A stretch of 27,371 nucleotides of DNA from Deltaproteobacteria bacterium. GTDB lineage: Bacteria > Myxococcota > Polyangia > Haliangiales > Haliangiaceae. Made by a program: the position numbers and the translations under genes. Within the stretch, counting starts at the first letter, position 1, and the number at the start of each line of letters is the position of its first letter. This document shows, piece after piece, positions 6,297 through 15,500 of this stretch. Location: the NCBI GenBank assembly GCA_018262455.1, contig JAGSPR010000027.1, forward strand, positions 1-27,371, in the 5' to 3' direction. Under the pieces are notes generated by a model, which was not told the origin of the DNA, did no database searches, and saw only the letters and a list, made by a program, of their open reading frames with translations.

Positions 6297-8560
6297 GGGA
6301 TGTACTCCACACCGATCGACGGGAAGATCGGCAGCCCGTTCGTGTAGCTCAGGTGGGTGAAGTCCTGGTTGTAGGTCACGCCCTCGCGGTTCTTGCGGTT
6401 CACGACGTTCTGCAGATCGATATACAGGTTCATCAGGCCCCACGGGCGCCGCCACACGCGATCGAGCCGTAGATCGAGCTGCACGAAGTCGGGCAGCCGC
6501 TGCGAGAGGACCGGGCCGTCGACCGCGACCCAGTCGCCGCTCGGGTTGCGGTAGGCGCCCGCGACGGGGGTGTACGGATTGCCCGTGGTGTAGCGGAACC
6601 GCCCCCCGAACCGCCAGTGCTTGGTCAGCTCGGTCGTGCTGACGATCGTGAGCGAGTGAGGCTGGTCGAGTACGTAGGGATGCACCTCATCGCCGCGCGT
6701 CGGGTTGGTCCGGAAGGCGCGCGCGTAGGTGTAGGCGATCCAGCCGGTCCACCGGCCGACGTTGCGGCGCGCGATCAGCTCCAGCCCGTACGCGCTGCCG
6801 CGGCCGATCGCCTCGCGGTAGCTGTACGATCCGAACTGGGTATCGACGAGCTCGCGGCTGATCCCGAGCAGCCCACCGGACTCCCCGCCACCGTTGGCCG
6901 ACGTCGGCGTCGCGGAGGTGATCGCGTCGACGGGCAGCTGACGCAGATCCTGGTAATAGACCGTCGCGGAGATCTCCTTGTCGTCGCCGACGATCGTCTT
7001 GATGGTCGTGGCTGCCTGGGTCGCGGCCGACCCGAGCATCACGCGATCGCCGAAGATCGGATCGAGGTCGGTGACGAGCGGCGGTTCGTGATAGCGGCCG
7101 ATCGACTCGATCAGCGTGATCCTGGGGCTCAGCTGCGCATTGAGCACGATCCGCGGATCGAGCGTCCATTGATCCGAAAGCCCGAAGTGGTCGCCGCGCA
7201 GGCCGGGCCGGACCTCGAGCCGTTCGCCGGCGAAGAACCACGATTGCTCGAGCCAGGCGCCGGTATCACTGGCCCACCGCGACAGGTTGCGATGGATCAC
7301 CATGTGCGGCGCCGGGTCCATCCGCGTGGGCGGTGGCGTGTTGACCATGTCGTAGGCGTGGTGTTGCCAGCCGCCGTCGAAGCCGAGCGACAGGGTGCCG
7401 CCCGCGAGCGGCGTCGAGAGCTGCGCGCGCAACGAGAGCGGCACCGTCGTGCGGTGCATGCCCTTGTCGAGCTCCTGGTGGTTGGCTCGCGCGTTGACGT
7501 CGTCGACGCCGAGCGACGGCAGCACCACGAACGAGGACGCGCCGTGGACCGCACGGTAGCGCAGCCCGAACCGCGCGAACCGCGACGTGTAGAGGAACGA
7601 CTTGACGTTGCTGGCGTCGACCCCGCCGCTACCGGTGTCGCTCGGATCGTGGGCCAGCGACAGCCTGTCGTCGGAGCCGAACAGGATGGCCATCCAGCGG
7701 CCATCGCCCGATTCCCAGCGCAGCTGCGCGTCGCCGTACCGCGGGAGGAACACGAGGTCGAGGTTCGCCGCCTGGATGATGGCGTCGAAGTACGAGCGCC
7801 GCGCGCCGACCAGCCAGCTGCCCTTGAGCGGGCCCGGACCCTCGGCGAGCGCGGCCGCGTGGATCAAGCTGAGCTCGCCACCGACCCGCCAGTGATCGCT
7901 GCGACCGGTGCGCGAGGTGACCACCGCGACGCCGCCGAGCCCGCGGCCGTAGCGCACGCTGGCGCCACCCGGTTCCAGCGTGACCTCGTCGACCGCGCCG
8001 GTCGGCAGGAACGACGCGATCCCGCCGAAGTGGTACAGCAGGGGCACCTCGATGTCGTCGAGATAGACCTTGGTGTCGCGAGGCGCGGTGCCGCGCAGCG
8101 CGAGCCCGCCGAGCCCGAACGGCGTGCGCGCGACACCGGGCATGCTCTGCAGCGCGCGCAGCACGTCGTTGCCAGCGCCGGGCTGGGTCCGGATCGCCTG
8201 GGTGTCGAGGTGCAGGGATGGCCCCATCGGCGCCCGGCCGCTGAGCCGGATCACCTCCGCGCCGCTCTCGGCCTGGAGCCGGATCGCGAGCGCGGCGCCG
8301 ATCCGGGCCGAGCCGAGGTACGCGCGGTAACCGTCCGCGATCACCACGACGTCGACGCGACCGAACGGGACATCCGTGATCCGGAACTGTCCGTCGTCGT
8401 CGCTCGCGGCCTCGCCGCCGCCGACCGTGACCAGCGCGCCGGCGACCGGCATCCCGGTCGTGTCGTCGACGATCGTTCCGGTCACGGCACGGTCGGCGTG
8501 CGCGATGGAGGGCGCGACCATGATCACCGCCGCGGCGGCGATCACGCGGGACGACAGCAT
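6293..8560 (-). CDS. TonB-dependent outer-membrane receptor with carboxypeptidase-regulatory-like domain
   Basis: 755 aa from ATG 8560 (a GTG lies one codon upstream). Signal peptide ends at AHA22. A carboxypeptidase-regulatory-like domain (about 26-96; VTGTIVDDTTGMPVAGA, GQFRITDVPFG) precedes the plug (about 115-218; LRALQSMPGVAR, GLALRGTAPRDTKVYLDDI, YGRGLGGVAVVTSRTG). A beta-barrel of about 530 residues follows, with alternating strands typical of TonB receptors (RFGLRYRAVHGA, YGLELIARRNVGRWTGWIAYTYARAF, DFVQLDLRLDRVW). No clear TonB box is visible. It imports an unknown ligand using TonB/ExbB/ExbD energy, none of which are encoded here. It is first of three genes with overlapping or adjacent ends. 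Nothing points to siderophore, vitamin or glycan specificity. Confidence 0.93.
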   Translation of the reverse strand: MLSSRVIAAAAVIMVAPSIAHADRAVTGTIVDDTTGMPVAGALVTVGGGEAASDDDGQFRITDVPFGRVDVVVIADGYRAYLGSARIGAALAIRLQAESGAEVIRLSGRAPMGPSLHLDTQAIRTQPGAGNDVLRALQSMPGVARTPFGLGGLALRGTAPRDTKVYLDDIEVPLLYHFGGIASFLPTGAVDEVTLEPGGASVRYGRGLGGVAVVTSRTGRSDHWRVGGELSLIHAAALAEGPGPLKGSWLVGARRSYFDAIIQAANLDLVFLPRYGDAQLRWESGDGRWMAILFGSDDRLSLAHDPSDTGSGGVDASNVKSFLYTSRFARFGLRYRAVHGASSFVVLPSLGVDDVNARANHQELDKGMHRTTVPLSLRAQLSTPLAGGTLSLGFDGGWQHHAYDMVNTPPPTRMDPAPHMVIHRNLSRWASDTGAWLEQSWFFAGERLEVRPGLRGDHFGLSDQWTLDPRIVLNAQLSPRITLIESIGRYHEPPLVTDLDPIFGDRVMLGSAATQAATTIKTIVGDDKEISATVYYQDLRQLPVDAITSATPTSANGGGESGGLLGISRELVDTQFGSYSYREAIGRGSAYGLELIARRNVGRWTGWIAYTYARAFRTNPTRGDEVHPYVLDQPHSLTIVSTTELTKHWRFGGRFRYTTGNPYTPVAGAYRNPSGDWVAVDGPVLSQRLPDFVQLDLRLDRVWRRPWGLMNLYIDLQNVVNRKNREGVTYNQDFTHLSYTNGLPIFPSIGVEYIP

Positions 8561-8579
8561 CACGCGGCGGACCCTACGA

Positions 8580-8598
8580 CGATCCGCCCCCCGGATCG
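8580..8598. promoter_or_regulatory. 19-bp dyad upstream of TonB-receptor gene
   Basis: CGATCCG (8580-8586) and CGGATCG (8592-8598) form a perfect 7-5-7 inverted repeat with a five-C spacer. It is 19 nt upstream of ATG 8560, where an operator for the receptor operon would be expected. The sequence is not Fur-like. It may also fold as an RNA hairpin in the leader. Confidence 0.35.
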
Positions 8599-8723
8599 AC
8601 GCCTTGTTCGTCCCGCAGCGCCTTTCGGGTGCCGCAGGTCACCGACCCTCAGATATGTGAGGCCGCAGGCGCCCTCGACACCGAACGGGTCCACCGCGCG
8701 GGCGCCTCGGGCATCTAGCAGGC

Positions 8724-9362
8724 ATGAAGAGCCATGCCGTGTTGTTCGCGCTCCTGCTCGCCGGAGCCTGCACCCCTGCCGCGAGCGCCGATCCCAGGTC
8801 CGCGCCGTCGGCCGACGTCCGCAAGACCGGCATTTTCCGCGGGATCGAGATCACCGGCACGATCGGCGTGGACGCGAAGGTCGGCCCCGCAGCGAGTGTC
8901 GAGGTCCGCGGCGAGGCGGATCGGCTCGTCCAGGTCACCACCGACGTCAAGAACGGAGTCCTCGTGATCGGCACCAAGGGTGAGCTGAAGGACAGCCACC
9001 TGCGCGTGATCGTCACCGTCCCCGATCTCACGGCGATCACGATCAGTGGCACCGGCGAGCTCAACGCGAGCGGGATCTCGAACGCGAAGCTCGAGGTCCA
9101 GATCCCCGGCACCGGCTCGGTCGCGCTGTCGGGCACCACCGAGAACCTCACGCTGTCGATCAACGGGACCGGCAGCGTGAAGGCGAAGCAGCTCGTCGCG
9201 AGCTCGGCCACGATCCAGATCAAGGGCACCGGAGACGTGGTCGCGAAGGCCACGCGCGCGGTCGATGCCAGCGTGTCGGGCACCGGCGCGATCCAGGTCT
9301 TCGGCAACCCGCCATCGGTGAAGAAGTCGGTGACCGGCACCGCGTCGATCGACGTCCGCTAG
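8724..9362 (+). CDS. GIN/DUF2807-type beta-helical lipoprotein
   Basis: 212 aa from ATG 8724. The signal peptide ends in lipobox LAGAC (Cys16). From about residue 34 the protein matches the head-GIN (DUF2807) family: FRGIEITGTIGVDAKVG, then VEVRGEADRLVQVTTDVKNG, then repeating beta-strand turns built on G-T-G (ITISGTGELNASG, QIPGTGSVALSG, SINGTGSVKAKQ, QIKGTGDVVAKA, SVSGTGAIQVFG). Such proteins fold as right-handed parallel beta-helices on the cell envelope; the biochemical role of the family is not established. It is divergent from the TonB-receptor operon across 163 bp and converges on the gene ending at 9396. Ends in the family-typical SIDVR. Confidence 0.9.
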   Translation: MKSHAVLFALLLAGACTPAASADPRSAPSADVRKTGIFRGIEITGTIGVDAKVGPAASVEVRGEADRLVQVTTDVKNGVLVIGTKGELKDSHLRVIVTVPDLTAITISGTGELNASGISNAKLEVQIPGTGSVALSGTTENLTLSINGTGSVKAKQLVASSATIQIKGTGDVVAKATRAVDASVSGTGAIQVFGNPPSVKKSVTGTASIDVR

Positions 9363-9368
9363 GCGAGC

Positions 9369-9390
9369 CCCGCGCACGGCTCGTGCCGGG
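9369..9390. terminator. Bidirectional terminator-like hairpin between convergent genes
   Basis: Nine base pairs with one bulged C (9373): CCCG (9369-9372) plus GCACG (9374-9378) pair with CGTGC (9382-9386) plus CGGG (9387-9390), with a GCT loop. It lies 7 nt past the plus-strand stop and just before the stop of the minus-strand gene. On the plus strand it is followed by ACGTTT, a minimal T-tract. Confidence 0.45.
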
Positions 9391-9395
9391 ACGTT

Positions 9396-10121
9396 TCACG
9401 GGCGCAACGACGACGAGATCGTCTGCCACTCGTCGAACGCCCCGAACGTCCAGGTGATCGTGACGGACTCCGCACCCGGCGACGAGCACGCCCCCGAGTT
9501 ATTGAGCGTGTTGGAGGAGTCGTCGTTGTGGATGAACAGCTCGGTCTGACCCTCGCCCCTCGCGATGACGCTGTTGCCCTGGCCCACGGTGTTGACGACC
9601 AGATCTCCGACCACACTCGCGACCGAGACACTCGACGAGGTTCCCGAACCCGCGGCGGTTGCCGAGCCGCGCACCGGCGCACGCGGATCGACCCCGGTGA
9701 ACGCCATCGCGCCGCTGTGGATCGTCAAGGCGTCGGCCGAGAGCGTGACGACGACATCGTGCGTGCCGGTGTCGGGCTCGACCAGCTGCCACTGGTCGGA
9801 GCGCGTGGTGCTGGTTCCGCACGGCGTCCCCACGATCGAGATGATCGGGGTGAGCGCAACGCCGTCGTAGGTCACGCTGGTGATGTCCGGGCTTTCCACG
9901 ACACAGTCGGTTCCGAGCTGGACCGACACCAGCAGGAACCGGCGGGTGCCGTCCGGAATCGTGAGCGGATAGCTCAAGCTCGAGCTGTTCGGGACGTGCT
10001 CGCTGGCGGCAACGGAGAACGCCGGGAGCTGCGGCATCGCGTCGGGTGGTGCCTCGAGCGGAAACACGAGGTTACAGCCACCAGCCATGAGCAAGACTCC
10101 GCAAGAGCACGCGTGCCGCAC
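9396..10121 (-). CDS. Lipoprotein with secreted beta-sandwich domain
   Basis: 241 aa from GTG 10121, the only start that gives a lipoprotein signal (CSCGVLLMAGGC). Residues further upstream in the open frame are Arg-rich and implausible. The body is a beta-sandwich-like domain with a pattern recurrent in secreted bacterial proteins: RRFLLVSVQLGT, ITSVTYDGVALTPI, WQLVEPDTGTHDVVVTLS, HSGAMAFTGVDPRAPV, then a Ser/Thr-rich stretch and VGDLVVNTVGQG. There are few cysteines (CGTS; CSSPG near the end). No catalytic motif. A TACAAT -10-like element lies 9 nt before the GTG. Function unknown, probably surface binding or adhesion by analogy. Confidence 0.82.
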   Translation of the reverse strand: MRHACSCGVLLMAGGCNLVFPLEAPPDAMPQLPAFSVAASEHVPNSSSLSYPLTIPDGTRRFLLVSVQLGTDCVVESPDITSVTYDGVALTPIISIVGTPCGTSTTRSDQWQLVEPDTGTHDVVVTLSADALTIHSGAMAFTGVDPRAPVRGSATAAGSGTSSSVSVASVVGDLVVNTVGQGNSVIARGEGQTELFIHNDDSSNTLNNSGACSSPGAESVTITWTFGAFDEWQTISSSLRP

Positions 10122-10130
10122 CGTCCGATC

Positions 10131-10136
10131 ATTGTA
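10131..10136 (-). promoter_or_regulatory. -10-like TACAAT before the lipoprotein gene starting at 10121
   Basis: The complement of 10131-10136 reads TACAAT, one mismatch from TATAAT. No good -35 is seen. It ends 9 nt upstream of GTG 10121, predicting a very short or absent leader. The 41-bp divergent spacer also has to serve the gene starting at 10163. Confidence 0.4.
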
Positions 10137-10162
10137 CACGGCCCGATGGAGGCTCGCTGGTC

Positions 10163-10762
10163 GTGAGCCGACTCGGGATCTTCGTCGAGATCGACGTCGA
10201 GTTGTGGGTTTCACGCGGCCTCGGCCTCGTGATCGCGAGACGGTCATTACGAGATTCGATTCCGGTCTTCGAACAGGCGCTGGCCGCGTTCGATCAGCTC
10301 CCCGCGGCGATGCGCACCTCGGATTACGGTCGAGAGAACGAGTTCATCGTTCACTGCGCGATCGCTCGGTCGCTGGCGGCGGCTGGTCGGAGCGACGACG
10401 CACGAGCGCAGGCTGATCAGGGACTCGCGCTGGCCGCTGGCGACCTGTTTCACGTCGCCACCTGCGAGTTGCTCGTGGCGATGATGTGGCGGGAGCTCGG
10501 CGATCACGACGCCGCCGCAACACGATTCGAGTCGGTCTCTCGCGCGCTGCGACCCATGATCGACAAGGCCGACACCTCCGCCGTGATCGGTACGGTCGAA
10601 GCACTCCAGCAGCTCGCCGAGCTCCGGCCCGCGGAGGCGTGCTCGTTCCACGACCAGGCCCTCACTCACTGGAGGTCTCGACCCGCGACGACGGCATACC
10701 TTCATCGACGCCAGACCGAGCTCGAGCGCGCCGCGGCAGGGTGCCATGCCGCAACGAAGTGA
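10163..10762 (+). CDS. Hypothetical helical (TPR-like) protein
   Basis: 199 aa from GTG 10163, with GGAGG at 10148-10152 (10-nt spacing). A six-codon open frame starting at ATG 10146 ends in a TGA that overlaps this GTG. There is no signal peptide. The sequence is mostly amphipathic helices with TPR-like alternation (IPVFEQALAAF, ARSLAAAGRSDDARAQADQGLAL, CELLVAMMWRELGDHDAAATRFESV), resembling the helical repeats behind myxobacterial Ser/Thr kinases. It may be a free-standing TPR adaptor or the remnant of a longer TPR protein. Codon use is less extreme than in neighbours (more third-position A/T). Confidence 0.65.
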   Translation: MSRLGIFVEIDVELWVSRGLGLVIARRSLRDSIPVFEQALAAFDQLPAAMRTSDYGRENEFIVHCAIARSLAAAGRSDDARAQADQGLALAAGDLFHVATCELLVAMMWRELGDHDAAATRFESVSRALRPMIDKADTSAVIGTVEALQQLAELRPAEACSFHDQALTHWRSRPATTAYLHRRQTELERAAAGCHAATK

Positions 10763-10891
10763 CCCTTCAGATCCTCGCGGCTTTCAGGGGCATGCGCAGG
10801 CACGTTGAAAAGACTGCGCCGCCGCACGTCTTGCGTTGTGGGTTTGGAGGGCGAACCGCGCCTGTACCAGTAACAACCACCGGAGAGCCCG

Positions 10892-11041
10892 ATGACCCAG
10901 AATATCCGCACCCGTGATGACTTCTTCGACGACGGACTCACCGCGACCCAGCTGATCAGCCGCCTGCTCGAGCAGGCGCTCGCCGAGGTCGTCGCCGCCG
11001 ATCAGCCCAAGAGGTCGGTGAGCGCGGCGACCTCACGATAA
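10892..11041 (+). CDS. 49-residue hypothetical small protein
   Basis: ATG 10892 to TAA 11039-11041, preceded by GGAGAG at 10882-10887 (4-nt spacing). The great majority of its codons end in G or C, as expected for a real gene here. The protein starts MTQNIRTRDDFFDDG, continues with an amphipathic helix (ATQLISRLLEQALAEVVAAD) and ends in a short basic Ser/Thr tail. There is no signal peptide or transmembrane segment. It lies 49 nt before the VIT transporter on the same strand and could be co-transcribed. I do not recognise a family. Confidence 0.5.
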   Translation: MTQNIRTRDDFFDDGLTATQLISRLLEQALAEVVAADQPKRSVSAATSR

Positions 11042-11090
11042 GCCGCCTGGCACGCGCATCGCCGCTCATCGTTGGGTAGGCTGCGAGGAC

Positions 11091-11783
11091 ATGCGCCACC
11101 ACGAGACCCATCGCAGCGGACGCGCGGGTTGGCTGCGCGCCGCCGTCCTCGGCTCCAATGACGCGATCGTCTCGACCGCGAGCCTGATGATCGGGGTCGC
11201 GGCCTCGAATGCATCGAGCTCGACGATCCTGACCGCCGGGCTCGCCGGGCTGTGCGCGGGCGCGATGTCGATGGCCGCTGGCGAGTACGTCTCGGTCAGC
11301 TCGCAGCGCGATGCCGAGGTGGCCGACATCGCCCGCGAGACCCGTGAGCTCGCGAGCAGCCCCGTCGCCGAGCTCGACGAGCTGACCGGGATCTATGTCG
11401 CCCGCGGCCTGGATCGCGAGCTCGCCCGCAAGGTCGCGGTCCAGCTGACCGAGCACGACAAGCTCGGCGCGCACCTCCGCGACGAGCTGGGGATCGAGGA
11501 AGGGGCGCTGGCGCGGCCCTTCCAGGCCGGCTGGATCTCGGCGCTCAGCTTCGCGGTGTTCGCGCTGCTGCCGATCTTCGGCCTGCTGATCGCGCCCGCC
11601 TCGCTGCGGATGGTGTCGATCGCGGGCGTCACCTTGATCAGCCTCGCCGCGCTCGGTGGCCTCGGTGGCCGGCTGGGCGGTGCGCCGGTGGTGCGCGCGT
11701 CGCTGCGAGTGACGGCCGGCGGCGCGATCGCGATGGCGGTCACCGCCGGGATCGGCCGACTGCTCGGCGTCGCGGTGAGCTGA
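11091..11783 (+). CDS. VIT/CCC1-family Fe2+/Mn2+ transporter
   Basis: 230 aa from ATG 11091. The N-terminal half carries the family signature: GSNDAIVSTASLMIGVAA in helix 1, then AGLAGLCAGAMSMAAGEYVSVSSQ in helix 2, followed by a long acidic/charged cytoplasmic segment (about 73-140; RDAEVADIARETREL, ARKVAVQLTEHDKLGAHLRDELG). Three C-terminal transmembrane segments follow (about 147-168, 172-194, 205-228). In plant and yeast relatives these proteins move Fe2+ or Mn2+ out of the cytosol and the charged segment binds metal; bacterial homologues probably export or detoxify the same metals. Metal choice cannot be read from sequence. Standalone, without an attached ferritin-like domain. Confidence 0.92.
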   Translation: MRHHETHRSGRAGWLRAAVLGSNDAIVSTASLMIGVAASNASSSTILTAGLAGLCAGAMSMAAGEYVSVSSQRDAEVADIARETRELASSPVAELDELTGIYVARGLDRELARKVAVQLTEHDKLGAHLRDELGIEEGALARPFQAGWISALSFAVFALLPIFGLLIAPASLRMVSIAGVTLISLAALGGLGGRLGGAPVVRASLRVTAGGAIAMAVTAGIGRLLGVAVS

Positions 11784-11919
11784 CCACGGCACGGCACGAC
11801 ACGTCGCGCCCCCACCAGGAACGCCGAGACCATCGCGCCACCGACCGCGACCGCGGACCTTGCTGGCAAATCTCGATCGTCGTGCACCTGGCCCTTCATC
11901 GCGTGATAAGCCCAGCCTG

Positions 11920-12477
11920 ATGACGATCGGGTTGCGCGTCTTGGTTACCTCGCTTGTCGCCCTTGGGACGGGATGCAACGAGAGGTGTCATCAGGTCATC
12001 GACGACAACACCCAGATGTCGGGGTCGGTGACGTATCTCAGCCCGACCGCGGACCCGATCCAGGCGGAGGCGATCGAAGACAGTGCCGCCGTCTACTTCG
12101 GAGGTGGGTATGTTCGGCTCGGCTGGACGCACGGCACCCGGCTGCTTGCACTCACGATCGACCGCACGCCTGAACAACCTGGCACCTACGATCTCTCCAC
12201 ACTCGAGGCGCGGCTCTGTGAGTGCGACAAGGACTCAGTCAGCACGAACAATTGCTTCGCGGAGTCCGCGCAGTATTGCCTTCCGGTGGCGGGCCGAGTC
12301 GAGATCCGCGAGTTGTCGAATGTCTGCGAGGAGCGTTGTGCCTCCACCATCGACATCACGGTCCAGGCGAGCTTGTCCGACGAGGACACGCAGTTCAGCG
12401 CCACCCTGAACATCAGCCAGCATCAAACCTTCGGTGAGAGCTGTGCAGCTTGCGATGCCGTGATCTGCGACGATTGA
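11920..12477 (+). CDS. Cys-containing lipoprotein, hypothetical
   Basis: 185 aa from ATG 11920; the frame is open 60 nt further upstream but the lipoprotein signal (MTIGLRVLVTSLVALGTGC) starts here. The mature protein has about a dozen cysteines, in pairs such as CECDKD, CEERC and CAACDAVIC near the C-terminus, among beta-strand-like segments (AAVYFGGGYVRLGW, RLLALTIDRTPEQPGTYDLS, TIDITVQASL, FSATLNISQHQ). It resembles small secreted beta-barrel or sandwich proteins without a recognisable family. It converges on the kinase gene ending at 12512. Confidence 0.8.
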   Translation: MTIGLRVLVTSLVALGTGCNERCHQVIDDNTQMSGSVTYLSPTADPIQAEAIEDSAAVYFGGGYVRLGWTHGTRLLALTIDRTPEQPGTYDLSTLEARLCECDKDSVSTNNCFAESAQYCLPVAGRVEIRELSNVCEERCASTIDITVQASLSDEDTQFSATLNISQHQTFGESCAACDAVICDD

Positions 12478-12490
12478 CGACGACGTCACC

Positions 12491-12509
12491 AGGACCTGGT
12501 CGAGGTCCT
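12491..12509. terminator. Small hairpin between convergent genes
   Basis: AGGACC (12491-12496) and GGTCCT (12504-12509) form a 6-bp perfect stem with a 7-nt loop in the 34-bp gap between two converging genes. No T-run. Position fits a bidirectional terminator; sequence alone is weak. Confidence 0.3.
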
Positions 12510-12511
12510 CG

Positions 12512-15500
12512 CTACCTGGGTCGACGGGCGAACCAGCGCCGCATGACGTCGAGCGAATCCGGATCGGCGTCGGGCAACGCCCGATACGCCCGTTCGGCGG
12601 CCCGTGCGCGCTGCATGGCCTTCGGCCGGTCGCGCTGCAGCTCCCACTCGCACGCCGCCACGTAGAAGTCGAGGAGGACGAGCGCCGGGTCCGCTCCGAG
12701 CATACGGCGGACCAGCGGGCCGTACTGCTCGAACAGCCCTAGCGCCGACGCGAAGCGTTGCTGCTGGAAGTGAAGGTCGGCGAGTAGCAGCCCGGCCATC
12801 GTCCTCGTGGTGTCGCGAACGTTGCTGCGCGTCGCGACCTCGTACGCTTGCTCCGCCGCGGCCGCGGAGGTCTCGAGGTCATCGAGCGACGAGTAGATCT
12901 GCGCCTTCGTCGTCAGCGCGACGATCAGGGCCTCGTGATTCTGCCCGGCCTGCCAGATCCGGATCGAGCGATCGATGTACGGAGCCGCTTCCTTGTAATG
13001 ATGGCGCTCGGCCAGGGCGCTGGCGAGATCGTCGAGGGCACTCGCGACGATCTGGCTGTTCGGGCCATGGCTCACCTCGAGCTCGCTCACCAGCTGCTCG
13101 AGCAACGCCTGGCGCCGCGTCGGGTCCTGCTCGATGCGCGCGTCGATCCGGAGCAGCGCGGCCCCGCGCCCCGGGTACCGATCGAGCAGCTTCGCGATCC
13201 GCGTGGCATAGCCGCGCCCCTCGTCGAGTGCGCCGGCATCCATGGCGTACGTCGTCATGGTCTCGAGGATCGCGGCGAGGGCCGGGTGATTCGGGCCGTA
13301 GACCTGCTCGGCGTGCGCGAGCACCTTCTTGAGGCTCGGTAGCCCGCTCCCCGCCGTGGGCTCGAGGTTCGCGAGCATCTCCTCGAACTGGATGCGCAGC
13401 AGCTCTGCCGCGTCAGGGTCGAACCTGGCGGCAAGGTCAAGCTGGCGGAGCCCGAGCTCGAGGTTCGAGACCACCACCTTGTGATCGATCCCCGCGTGGA
13501 CCATCGCGTTCGCATAACGCACCTCCGCCTGGAGCAGCGGGTTGGCGCCCATGCGCTCGGAGATCGCGACGGCATGCCCCGCGTAGGCCGGGGCGATGCG
13601 GTTGTCGGACGTCGCGCCAACGGTGATCACCGCCAGATCGGCGAGCGAACGGGCTTCGACCTCGCGATGCCCGCTCGCGGCGGCCGCCACCACCGCCGCT
13701 TCGTACGACTCACGCGCGGCTGCGGCGCCCATGGCTGTTTCGATGTCGGCTCGAGCGTGGAGCGCCTCGGCCACCGCGGGCTTGTAGTCGAGGCGCAGAG
13801 CAGTGCTCGCCGCACCACTTGCGATCTCGAGCGCGCGCGGCAGATCCCCTGCGCGATAGCGCGCCGTGGCCCGCGCGATCTCGGCGCGCAGCCCCTCGAG
13901 CTGGGCGACCAGCCCTGGCGCCGTCGGCATCGGCGCCAGCGAGAGCAGGCCGGTTGCATCCGTGCATGACACGAGCGACGGCATTCCGCCGACGACGCGC
14001 AGCGCTTCGCGCACCATCTTGTCGTCGGTCTCGGCGAGCGTGGTCAGCGTGGCCTCGAGATCGGCTCGTCGGTTACCGAGACAGGCCATGCGCTGGTCGA
14101 GCAGCTCGGCAGATTGCGTGTGGTGCACGGCGGTCGCCTCGCAGGTCTCCAGGTGCATCGCTGCCCACCGATCGACGTACGAGTCGAGCGCGCTCTCGAC
14201 GCGCTGCCACGTCTCCGCGGCGAACGGCACCTTCGTGGCCAGGATCGCATCGCGCACGCGTGTGCGGCGCGCGGGGCTCCAGACCTCGTCGAGCTGGCTG
14301 CGCGAGCTCGTACATGCGGCCTCGTTCGACTGCATGCCGATCGTCGCGAACACGGCGGCTGCCGCGACGGCGGTCGCGCCGATCGCGATCCTTCGCGCCC
14401 GCCGACGAGTCGGCTCGCGCGAGAGCAGCTCGAGTAGCTCGTCGAGAGACGACAGGCGGTCCGCCTGGTGAAAGGCCAGGCCTCGCCGCAGCATGGCGCG
14501 CACGCGCGCCGGGATGCGCGGCGTGCGCGGCAGATCGGGGCCGGCCCGCATCCGGTCGAGCAGCGCACCTGCGGTGTCGGCGGCGAACGGCCGGCGGCCG
14601 AACACCGCCTCGACGAACGTGACGCAGAAGCTGAACACGTCGCTCGAACGATCGACATCGCCGCCGACGAGCTGCTCCGGTGCACTATACGCCGGCGTCC
14701 CGAGGAGCTGCCCGGTCCGGGTCAGGCGGTCGTCGACCCCAATGGCCGCGGAGCGATCCGGTTCCGCGGCCGCGGTGGACAAGGCACGCGCGGACTGCGT
14801 GATCGTGCGCGCGAGCCCGAAGTCGACGACCTTGACGCGGCCGTCACTCGAGATCATCACGTTCGCAGGCTTGAAGTCGCGGTGGATCAACCCCGCGACG
14901 TGCGCGGCGGCGAGCCCGCGGCCAGCCGCTTCCATCACCTTCACGACCTGTCGCCACCCTCGGGGCCGCTCGGCGAGCCACCGCTCGAGCGACACGCCGT
15001 CGATGAGCTCCATCGCGATGAAGACCTCGCCCGCGTAGAGCCCGGCTTCGAACACGGTCACCACGTTCGGATGCTCGAGCTGCGCCAGCCCCTGGGCCTC
15101 TCGGAGGAGCCGCGCCGGCGCGTCGGCCGCCGAGAGGCCGGTCTGCAGCAGCTTCAGGGCCACCGCGCGCTTCAGCGTCGGATCGTAGGCACGGTAGATG
15201 AGCCCCATGCCGCCGGTAGCGATCTGCGCCTCGATCTCGAATCGCCCGAGCCGCTCGCCGACGGCGAGCAGGTCCCGCGAGTGCGCCCGCGATCGCTCCG
15301 CTCGTGGAGAGGTCGGGAGCGCGGCCGGCTCCGACGCGAGCGCGAACACCAGCTTGCGGCACTCGTCGCAGTCGCCGAAGTGATTCTCGAGATCCCGTAC
15401 CCGGTCCGGCGTCGCCTCCCTTTGCAGGAAGCCAACGAGCTCCGCTTCGTCGGGGCACTGCACGTCCGGATCAGGACCCACACGACGCAGAGCGTCAAGT

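Noticed and set aside
6617..8983. 788-codon open frame on the plus strand, antisense to the TonB receptor
   Set aside because: The product is Arg/Asp/Glu/His-rich with no motif, and it mirrors the receptor's codon bias; a typical shadow frame in GC-rich coding DNA.
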